Positions 57,601 to 64,000 of a stretch of 64,000 nt of DNA are shown piece after piece. Positions within the stretch are counted from its first letter, which is position 1. Every line of letters begins with the position of its first letter. The DNA comes from Apoderus coryli. Taxonomy: Eukaryota > Arthropoda > Insecta > Coleoptera > Attelabidae. A program made the position numbers and the translations under genes. Location of the stretch: NCBI GenBank assembly GCA_911728435.2, contig OU452211.1, positions 5,828,001 through 5,892,000 on the forward strand, in the 5' to 3' direction. A model generated the notes under the pieces. It saw only the letters and a list, made by a program, of their open reading frames with translations. It ran no database searches and was not told the DNA's origin.

Positions 57601-60600
57601 GTTGTGTTCGATTCGCGTTTTACCTTCAGCGAACACATAATGACGATGATAGCTAATGCATCCAAGGCATATGGTTACATCGTTAGAAATAGCAGATCTT
57701 TTCGCAATATTAATACGTTAAAAAAACTGTACTTCGCGTACGTCAGGGCCAAACTTGAATATTGCTCTCTGATCTGGTATCCCTGCTATGGTTGTTACAA
57801 GCAAAACATCGAAGAAGTGCAGCGCAAATTTTTGAAGTATCTTTGCTTTAAATCCGATGGTAGTTATCCTGAGCGTGGCGTGCCGTATGGCTATCTAACG
57901 GGCAGATTTGGTGTGCAACCATTGCAATTGAGGCGGGATCTTGCAGGCATAAGCAATGTTTGTAAAGTGTTTAATGGCGTTATTGATTGTCCTGAGCTGC
58001 TTGAAGGATTCCGTCTTACTGTTCCGCGAATAAACTCAAGAAACTACCAATTACTTCATTGTGATAGAGCTCGAACAAATATTATGTTGAGGTCCCCATT
58101 GTTTACTATGTCTTGCACGTTTAATGTGGTGTGCTGGAATTGTGATTTGTTTCATGATACATTGAAACATATTTTAGCGGCCGCAGAGCTTGTACTTGGT
58201 TGTGATTTATATTCTTTGTATTGATACTTTTGTGTGGTTGCTCTGTAACTGGAAATTTTCTGTTGAGCAATAAAGCATTTATTTATTTATTAGATGCGCC
58301 CGAATTCCCTCGCGGGAGGTTGGATTTGTGAATTGCCTGTTACATAAAGTAACAAGCAATTCATTTATTTGGGAGACCCTGTATAGATTAACAATATTTT
58401 TAAAATGTAGCCATAAATCATTTTTATCGAACCAATGAATAAAACTTTTAGGAAATTAAATAGTTTAGCCACACTATTCCGTGTCGTATGGCGTGAATAA
58501 CCCTGTATATAATTAAAATTACCTTATGGATTTGATGAATCTGTTCCTCCAATGTAATATTAGCCCTGGCAGCACGTGTTGCAGCCTCTACACTTGAAGT
58601 ATGCCCATCCCAAGTGACTTTCTCATCCTTTTTCACGTCCTCTTCCCCAATTTTCTTACCTAAAGGCAATTAAAACGTTAAATTAATATATTGTTTGTGC
58701 CAAAAAAACATTCAGCCACGTACCAATAGCAGTTTCCTCATTACCAACACCGAAAATATCGGTACGACGTTCTGCCAACAATTTCAAACTGGCATCAATG
58801 GCTGAACCGGCCGCGTATACCGTTTCCTGGTTCATTTTGTCGGAAACTTGTTTATCACGCTGCTCTACCCATCTCGGATCCAATAAACCAATACGCATAT
58901 GTTCCTGGACTTTGCTCGCTGGTATTTTCTCACCAGTTATCGGCGATACTAGGTAATCATCACCGACTGTCGGTCGTGTAACTTTAACAGCTGAAAAAGC
59001 AAAACTTAAGTTTAGAAAATTCAATCAATCAACTATTATACCATTAAAATGAAATTCTAATAATAATTCTTACCTTGTTTGGGATCATATTTCTTTACAA
59101 GCACCTTATCTGGGGCTGGTGGCAGAGGCGGCTGAATTGCCGGTAGAGCTCTCTCGCCGGGAGGAGCAGTACCCCCTTCCTCGTCGGAACTATCTTCCTC
59201 CATATCTTGGAGTCTGTTATCGTCTTTCTTTATTAGTCCGGAAGAGGTACGATCCTCCATTTTACTTAAACCATGTTCCTGGTTAGATAGACATACATGT
59301 TTTTATATAATAACTTTTAATATTTTTGGATATTTCAATTATTTTTCGCTACACCAATTGAATACTACCTCTTGATTTGTTTCCTCATCATCGCTTTCCA
59401 ACTGCATTTCAATATCATCGCCATCTTCTAAACGCTCCTGAATTAAAATTCGAGCACCAACTTCCTCTGGCGTCGTAGGCGGAGGAAAATTCCCAATTTC
59501 AAACGGTTGATAATCAACGGTTTCGACGACGACAAAATCATGCCAATCGATTTGCGCGTATGCGACTAAAAAGATAAAATACAATGAGAAGGGATTAGCA
59601 AGAGAATGAATAGCGGTGGCGGTGCCATGGTTTGTGTAAATCGTGAACATTAAATTTTAAATGAAAGAACTATTCAACATAAGTAGTTGACACTGTATAA
59701 TTTAAATATATGAGGCACGTTTTTTTAGTAAGTACCGTTTTGCGATCCCGCCGCCGCAGCGCTACGGTCGGCGTTCCACGCATGCGCGCTGGTTACCTAC
59801 ATCTCTTGTCTACGCACTGACCCCATTACAGTCTGATTCCTCATTGTATACGTTGTTTACTGAGTGTTTAAGATGCCTCCGACAATCGTGAGTCCCGCCG
59901 ATTGTGAAGTACGGGCTGTTACACGATTTCTTAGTGCTAAAGGCGTAAAACCGATCGATATTCATCGTGAGATCTGTGAAGTTTACGGACAAAACATTAT
60001 GAGTGATGGAATGGTAAGGAAATGGGTGAGAGCATTTACAGATGGCCGCACAAATGTGCATGATGAAGAACCGAGTGGGCGTCCTTCGGTCGTTAATGAA
60101 GATTTGGTGCAGAAAGTGGAGGAAAAGGTGAGAGAAAACAGACGCTTTACAATTTCATCAATGTGCGACTGCTTTCCTCAATATTCTCGTAGTGTTTTGT
60201 ATCGCATTGTGACCGAGAACTTGAATTACCGGAAATTGTGTTCACGTTGGGTTCCAAAAATGTTGACGGATTTGCACAAAACCCAACGTTTAGGCAGTGC
60301 ATTGACTTTCCTTGAGCGGTACCGCAATGAAGGTGAAGATTTTTTAGACCAAATTGTAACTGGTGACGAAACATGGGTAGCCTACGTCACACCAGAATCG
60401 AAACAACAATCCATGGAATGGCGACATTCATCATCCCCCAAAAGAGTGAAGTTTAAGCAAACAATTTCTGCCCGGAAAATCATGTGCACAGTTTTTTGGG
60501 ACAGAAAAGGAGTATTGCTAGTGGAGTTTCTGCCTCGTAATGAGACAATCAATGCAGCGTCTTATTGTGAGACATTGAACAATCTGCGTCGTGCAATCCA

Positions 60601-63046
60601 GAACAAAAGACGTTGCAAGTTGAGTAAGGGTATCGTTTTGCTGCATGACAATGCCCGTCCACATGTGGCTAATCGGACCAAAGATCTCATCAAATCTTTT
60701 AAATGGGAAACTCTAGATCATCCTCCATACAGCCCTGATCTGGCGCCCAGCGACTACCATTTGTTCCTGCACTTGAAGAAACACCTGGGTGGTCAGCGTC
60801 TTCAAGACGATAACGAAGTCAAAACATTTGTGATACAGTGGTTAACAAGTCAGGCGGCAGAATTTTATGAGGAGGTTATTCAAAAACTGGTGCCACGTTA
60901 TGACAAGTGCCGCAATATTCACGGAAATTATGTAGAAAAGTAGATTAAGGTACAGGCTTTCATGTAAAAATAAAATTATTGCGATATCTTTGCACGTCTT
61001 TTTTTAATTCCAAAACGGTACTTACTTAAAAAACATGCCTCGTAGAAACATGAAAAAAACTAATATTGTATACGAACTGAAAAAAAAATTCCCTGTCACA
61101 AGTGGGATTCGAACCCAACATCTCCCGATTGGCGGTCAGGGTTCTAACCAATGGAACTACCGTGGCAGATAGTAAAAATCTCTTTCAGTCCGTATACATT
61201 AACGCCTTTTCTGTGTGCAGTGCTCCGTTGAGATCCTTAATTTAAAGACAACACAAACTAACACACTGCCAAAATGCATTGTAATTTCTCATTGCAAACT
61301 ACAAACACCGGATAAATGAAAGAAATCTATTCAACATAAGTACGTAGTTGACACTAATACTGTATACGAACTGAACTGAAAAAAAATTCCGTATTACAAG
61401 TGGGAATCGAACCCAACATCTCCCGATTGCTGGTCAGGTGTTTACAGCTTGCGATGAGAAATAACAATACATTGTGGCAGTGTGTAGTTTGTATCGTCTT
61501 TAAATTAAAGCTCTCAACGTAGCGCTGCACACAGCAAAGACGTTAATGTATATGGACGGAAAGAGATTTCTACTATGTGCCACGGTAGTTCAATTGGTTA
61601 AAACACCTGACCGGCAATTGGGAGATGTTGGGTTCGAATCCCACTTGTGACACCGATTTTTTTTTCAGTTCGTATACAATATTAGTTTATTTCATGTTTC
61701 TATATTAAATTTTAAAGTTCCTGCCACATTCATTATTACATAAAATTATTATTTCAGGGTTTATATTAACATTTTTTTTGAATATGTACTTACTGCGCTC
61801 GCGTTCTAGAACTTCTTCTTCTTTAGCTTTTTGTTGTTCCTGATATTTCAACCATTCAGCACGGTATCTCACTTGCTCCAACACGGAATCGGCACTTTTT
61901 GCCTCTTCACGCAACCGATGTTGCAATGCTTTTGGAGGAATTAACACCTATGGAGAAATTAACTTGAATCAAATTACAACAAAATTGTAATAATGCCACA
62001 AGAAGTTATATTGTATTATTAAATTGTTCAAGTAACATTCCAAAAACGTTTATCGATTCAACTTAGATAAAGCAATGAATTACCGAAAGAAAGTACAAGA
62101 AAAACATGAGGATACAATTTGACAATATTAACGATTTGCTATATGCAACAGCGTGTTTCCTGTTTTGGTAAAACCTAATTGAAAAACGAACGTTAGGTAC
62201 TATCATACTTTCCAAATAAAGAAGTGCTTAACCATGCCTACATACCTTAGTATATTGTTCCAAAAGCTTGGTGAAATACTGAAACAATGAATGTTGTGGT
62301 CGCAGAAAATCAAATTGGAAGTTTCTCTGTTCTCTATTCATCAATTGAGTTAAAAATGCACGTCCATTTCTTGCTACAAACTGTGCCGTAAGCTTTACAA
62401 TATCCCTGCAAACAAACATAGATTAAACACTATTAGCATTAATGAGCATTAGCGGAATTAACATACAAATCTAATGCAGATATTGATGGAGGATCCGCAA
62501 CAAATTCAAAATCCGCTGGTGGCTCTTTTGGTACAAATTGCTGCTCAACTTGTTTTAAAATTTCATGTTGTTTCTGTTGTGCACTAGCAGAGACTGACAA
62601 CTTGGATATACCAGATTGTATTGCACTAGAATCTTGTGCTAGAAAAACATTTATTAATGTTCAAATTGCTAATAATATTCATAACTAACTTACATGCTTT
62701 GCCTTCTCTAAAGTCATTAACCTTATGTTGATAATACGCATGGTATGGGTCCCCTGAATTGAGAAAATTAAATTTTGGATTACCGAGCTCATTCTGCCGG
62801 ATGCGAGCCTCAAATTCTGGTCCATTTCGTGCAACGAAGCTTGCAGTCTTATCCACAATATCTGTTTTAATAAAAGGAGTATTTCAGGAAAATACTTACA
62901 CTAAGTACCAATTTATGGTGAGCTTATAAATGAACAATTTAAAAAAGGATACTTCTTACTTCTGGAGGAGGATATATTATTCCTACAACAGGGTTTATTG
63001 GTCCTGGATCATCATTTGCGGTAGTATTTATTTCAAGCGACGGCAT
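51697..63046 (-). CDS. SF3A1: SF3A1, splicing factor 3A subunit 1, 764 aa, 14 exons
   Basis: Exons (minus): 63046-62953, 62861-62694, 62638-62467, 62405-62246, 61947-61794, 59565-59369, 59278-59074, 58990-58724, 58659-58523, 56837-56694, 56484-56367, 56295-56093, 54679-54506 and 51798-51697; phases agree. A subunit of SF3A in the U2 snRNP, needed for branch-site recognition in the nucleus. SURP1 about 32-82 (NIVDKTASFVARNGPEFEAR), SURP2 about 146-198 (DIVKLTAQFVARNGRAFLTQ), the conserved AYAQIDWHDFVVVETVDYQP, LVSPITGEKIPASKVQEHMR IGLLDPRW, a nuclear-type KKMR stretch, a proline-rich region (about 567-640) and a C-terminal ubiquitin-like domain (about 676-764) ending KERGGRKK. Start context AGCAAAATGCC. 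Intron 1 has a U12-type donor. The last exon is 2.7 kb away from exon 13. Slightly shorter than human (793 aa), mainly in the proline-rich part. Confidence 0.96.
52150..52960 (-). pseudogene. mariner transposase relic
   Basis: The minus strand reads IYKILYEHLDVRVGFHICVD (about 52860-52800), MVACFFTKTGHVANEAL (about 52610-52560), RFVLHHDNASSHTSFATNEY (52487-52420), VDPPYSPDLAP (about 52395-52363) and the C-terminus SSSDWAKCFEESFHRMQKCI, DLKREYFEK (52255-52170). Stops and frameshifts throughout. Not the same subfamily as the intact copy at 59711. Confidence 0.88.
53335..53890 (-). mobile_element. CR1-type LINE fragment, SF3A1 intron 13
   Basis: Minus frame 53881-53498 reads LLLFNLFINDIRHCFIYSEL, then the catalytic LFADDLICYRR (about 53805-53773), WCEMHGMSLNISKCFCVNF. 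After a frameshift 53579-53340 gives MEYASAVWAPSYDCCIAQVE, KVQRRFLRYAHFKIGR. Both ends are missing. Confidence 0.85.
54725..55030 (+). mobile_element. CR1-type LINE scrap, SF3A1 intron 12
   Basis: Plus strand IDIVYLDFEKTFDTLPFHML, FHKLSWYGFR (54750-54840), PLQFTLYLTYTDQII and ALEEWIRG. It is a palm-domain relic related to 45485-45545, antisense to SF3A1. Confidence 0.75.
55085..55800 (+). pseudogene. DDE_3 transposase C-terminal relic (DUF4817 group)
   Basis: Translation with frame breaks gives RLIGELYHDFLHKRL (about 55355-55400), FMHDGAPAYFSRAALNF (about 55453-55505), GDRWIGRGGP, WPARSSDLNPLDCSLKSLVY (about 55554-55615), NTIRNDPGIF (about 55670) and the end PGGGHLEKFL (about 55746-55776). 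These are the catalytic blocks of the transposase whose N-terminus appears at 4916-5200. Terminus-like ACACCCTGTATATTTTTG at 55087 and GCCTGTATATTCCC near 56010 bracket it. Confidence 0.82.
56880..56940 (+). repeat. segment shared, inverted, with 42486-42545
   Basis: GGTGAAACACAGTTCACAAA followed by CGATGG (56911-56936) is the reverse complement of 42492-42517. The flanking GCGACATCTAGTG also matches. A short dispersed repeat, perhaps a 5' UTR or MITE piece. Confidence 0.7.
56955..58292 (+). mobile_element. LINE, SF3A1 intron 9, relatively young
   Basis: Starts in the fingers ([19 protein letters not shown], about 56980-57035), has a rearranged segment to about 57100, then VDVIYTDLSKDRIDHSVLVR, SGVPQGSNLGPLLFNLFIND (57280-57340), the catalytic LIFADDLKIYST, and after one frameshift at about 57440 a 258-codon frame (57448-58224) covering the rest: WCDANNLMLNSVKCKVVSYT, TRDLGVVFDSRFTFSEHIMT, KLYFAYVRAKLEYCSLIWYP and the C-terminal tail. 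The 3' end is an ATTT microsatellite (58273-58292). Antisense to SF3A1. Confidence 0.9.
58331..58366 (+). repeat. dispersed small hairpin, third copy
   Basis: TGAATTGCCTGTTACATAAA with arms TGAATTGC/GCAATTCA and TGTTAC/GTAACA. Best paired of the three copies (others 23291, 42384). Confidence 0.75.
58372..58507 (-). mobile_element. 135 bp MITE, inverted full copy
   Basis: Reads on the minus strand from ACAGGGTTATTCACGCCATA to CTATACAGGGTCTC. Near-identical to 15967-16101. It ends 16 bases from the donor site of SF3A1 exon 9 (58523). Confidence 0.85.
59711..61042 (+). mobile_element. mariner element, apparently intact
   Basis: TIRs of about 32 bp: left TGAGGCACGTTTTTTTAGTA, right (inverted) CGAGGCATGTTTTTTAAGTA, both continuing AGTACCGTTTTG, three mismatches in all, flanked by TA at 59709-59710 and 61043-61044. 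Total 1332 bp with one uninterrupted transposase gene. The element lies in SF3A1 intron 5, opposite to the gene. Confidence 0.95.
59864..60943 (+). CDS. mariner transposase, 359 aa, intact
   Basis: An uninterrupted frame from ATG 59864 (or ATG 59873, which begins MPPTIVSPADCEVRAVTRFL) to TAG 60943. An N-terminal HTH region (about 10-110) with VRKWVRAFTDGRTNVHDEEP and SGRPS is followed by WVPKML, the linker motif of the family. Catalytic residues: D in VTGDETWV, D in LLHDNARPH and D in YSPDLAPSDYHLF; the last two are separated by 34 residues, giving the DD34D signature of mariner. Length is usual for the family (about 345-360). It cuts and pastes its own element at TA. All three aspartates are present, so activity is possible. 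The upstream 150 bp would hold its promoter. Confidence 0.95.
   Translation: MFKMPPTIVSPADCEVRAVTRFLSAKGVKPIDIHREICEVYGQNIMSDGMVRKWVRAFTDGRTNVHDEEPSGRPSVVNEDLVQKVEEKVRENRRFTISSMCDCFPQYSRSVLYRIVTENLNYRKLCSRWVPKMLTDLHKTQRLGSALTFLERYRNEGEDFLDQIVTGDETWVAYVTPESKQQSMEWRHSSSPKRVKFKQTISARKIMCTVFWDRKGVLLVEFLPRNETINAASYCETLNNLRRAIQNKRRCKLSKGIVLLHDNARPHVANRTKDLIKSFKWETLDHPPYSPDLAPSDYHLFLHLKKHLGGQRLQDDNEVKTFVIQWLTSQAAEFYEEVIQKLVPRYDKCRNIHGNYVEK
61095..61166 (-). tRNA. tRNA-like sequence (pseudo-tRNA), left arm
   Basis: The minus strand reads GCCACGGTAGTTCCATTGGT as acceptor and D arm, an anticodon stem CCTGA/TCGGG with loop CCGCCAA (anticodon GCC by position), and the T arm TTGGGTTCGAATCCCAC. Position 33 is C rather than T, and the acceptor stem has a mismatch plus wobble pairs. 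More likely a tRNA-derived repeat than a working gene. Confidence 0.4.
61579..61651 (+). tRNA. tRNA-like sequence (pseudo-tRNA), right arm
   Basis: GCCACGGTAGTTCAATTGGT, an anticodon stem CCTGA/TTGGG with loop CCGGCAA (GGC by position), and the T arm TTGGGTTCGAATCCCAC. Same defects as the left copy, and its anticodon differs, which argues against a maintained tRNA gene. Confidence 0.4.
62862..62952 (-). other. U12-type donor, intron 1 of SF3A1
   Basis: The intron begins GTATCCTTTTTT, the minor-spliceosome donor consensus, and ends AAAACAG. Only this donor keeps the frame: AGA A/AT ATT rebuilds the conserved residues PPPEVRNIVDKTASF. A GTAAGA four codons earlier would shift the frame. The branch site is weak (TTCCTGAAA, about 22 bases from the end). 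Length 91 bp. Confidence 0.75.
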
Positions 63047-64000
63047 TTTGCTGGTTTTTATTTTAAATTTCTCTTAACATCAAAAACAAAACCATAAAGC
63101 CACAAATTAACTTCAGAAATAGGGAAACATACGTAAAACGTAAACTAGTATCCTAACCTAACCTAATATTACTCATTGACTATTAACGCAAATGGATCGG
63201 TTGTAATGTGCAACAATTGACAACAGAATGAGATAGACATATTGGTGGCAAAAATGTTGATTTTTATATAATATGGCTATAATCAATAACAATGTATCTA
63301 GGTGTTATTGCTAGAATATAGAGCAAGCCGAATTTTGTTTAATTATTTTTCACTAAAAGTTAAGATTGACATTAATGATTCAAATATGATGATGCAATAT
63401 TTTTTTAAATTTAATTATTAGGCGATTGCCTCTAAATCCAAATATCAGCAATTTCCACTCAACTGTCGTAAACGAGCGTTCCTTTTATAAATTTGATAGT
63501 TAACTGAATAATTTAACCTCAAAATGTTTTATTGCTAATGACAAATTACGTTTCTTCTTCCTCTTTCTTATTGGGTCTGCTAATTAATAGCAAACAGCCA
63601 GCATTTCTTACACATAACACTTATTTTACAAAAATAGAAGTGCGTGAATGACAGGATGACAGGTGATCGCATCAACCCAGGATTGTTCCGTTCGCAACTT
63701 TTGAGGTCCATGAAACGTGCCTGTTGATACCATTGACAAGAAATTGTCAAAGGTTGAACCGAACCTGCACTCATAGACAGTAAACATTTTAAATAATTTG
63801 TCTATGCTTGCCTGCACCCAGAAACCTGGAGTCTCTGCTTGCACCACTGCAACAACCGATCTATTTTATTGACACTGACTCTGATTTAGAAGAGAGTCAG
63901 TGGTTCAGCTATCAATGACATTTTCATTATTCTGTCAAAAGTCAAAATACGTGTCAAAACAAAAAATACCGCCAGAATTTGTAGATTGCAATAAATTTAT
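63047..64000. other. upstream of SF3A1, no gene assigned
   Basis: Should hold the SF3A1 promoter and 5' UTR. The minus frame 63847-63626 (QAETPGFWVQASIDKLFKMF … GTFHGPQKLRTEQSWVDAIT) looks somewhat protein-like but matches nothing I know and overlaps another frame of similar length. I do not call a gene. Confidence 0.5.

Larger units (their letters stand above)
61043..61702. repeat. large palindrome with ~265 bp arms
   Basis: Left arm 61043-61310 and right arm 61437-61702 are inverted copies (outer tip TAGAAACATGAAA, then CTAATATTGTATACGAACTG). The spacer repeats the first part of the arm once more (61358-61435). Each arm contains a tRNA-like sequence. The mariner at 59711-61042 inserted at the TA of the left tip; similarity of the arm continues on the far side of the mariner (AATTTAAATA at 59700). 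Confidence 0.88.

Noticed and set aside
61095..61651. Two functional tRNA genes
   Set aside because: Acceptor stem mismatches, C at position 33, differing anticodons and location in inverted repeat arms all point to tRNA-derived repeats.
62954..62962. GTAAGA as donor for SF3A1 exon 1
   Set aside because: It would put exon 2 out of frame and lose the residues VRN conserved in the family.
63580..63847. Possible minus-strand gene upstream of SF3A1
   Set aside because: Two frames of similar quality overlap, and no family could be recognised.

Overview
The window is AT-rich animal DNA, most likely from an insect. Short exons with GT-AG introns, the style of the three host genes and the transposon set (D34D mariner, DUF4817/DDE_3 transposases, Jockey/CR1/RTE/I-type LINEs, TACAGGG-ended MITEs) all fit an arthropod. 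The order cannot be fixed from the sequence alone.

Layout. From 1 to about 33.8 kb I find no host gene. This part is nested and decayed transposons: LINE reverse transcriptase fragments, a Tigger/pogo relic, DUF4817 transposase pieces, foldback elements, a 1.9 kb palindrome-rich satellite (about 9.0-10.9 kb) and an unclassified transposase-like gene near 17 kb. From 33.8 to 63.1 kb lie three conserved host genes. A Di-Ras small GTPase (minus strand, 4 exons, 196 aa, 33870-36487) is divergent to MAEA, the GID/CTLH E3 ligase subunit (plus strand, 7 exons, 397 aa, 38102-49273). MAEA converges on SF3A1, the U2 snRNP splicing factor 3A subunit 1 (minus strand, 14 exons, 764 aa, 51697-63046). All three open reading frames could be assembled exon by exon with consistent phases, and none shows an inactivating lesion.

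The introns of these genes are filled with transposons. An apparently intact mariner (359 aa transposase, matched TIRs, TA duplication) sits in SF3A1 intron 5, inside one arm of a palindrome that carries two tRNA-like sequences. MAEA introns carry several LINE relics, two of them in MAEA intron 1 and intergenic DNA with inverted 5' parts typical of twin priming (the other lies near 5.8 kb).

The most unusual signals are these. (1) Two complete hammerhead-ribozyme cores on opposite strands in MAEA intron 2, on either side of a 146 bp near-perfect hairpin, plus weaker hammerhead-like motifs elsewhere. (2) A minor-spliceosome (U12-type) intron in MAEA with an ATATCCTTTT donor, an exact TTCCTTAAC branch site and an apparent AA 3' end, together with a second U12-type donor in SF3A1 intron 1. 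(3) The SF3A1 stop-codon exon isolated behind a 2.7 kb transposon-filled intron. The three genes act in different processes (signalling, ubiquitin ligation, splicing); nothing suggests they work together beyond proximity.
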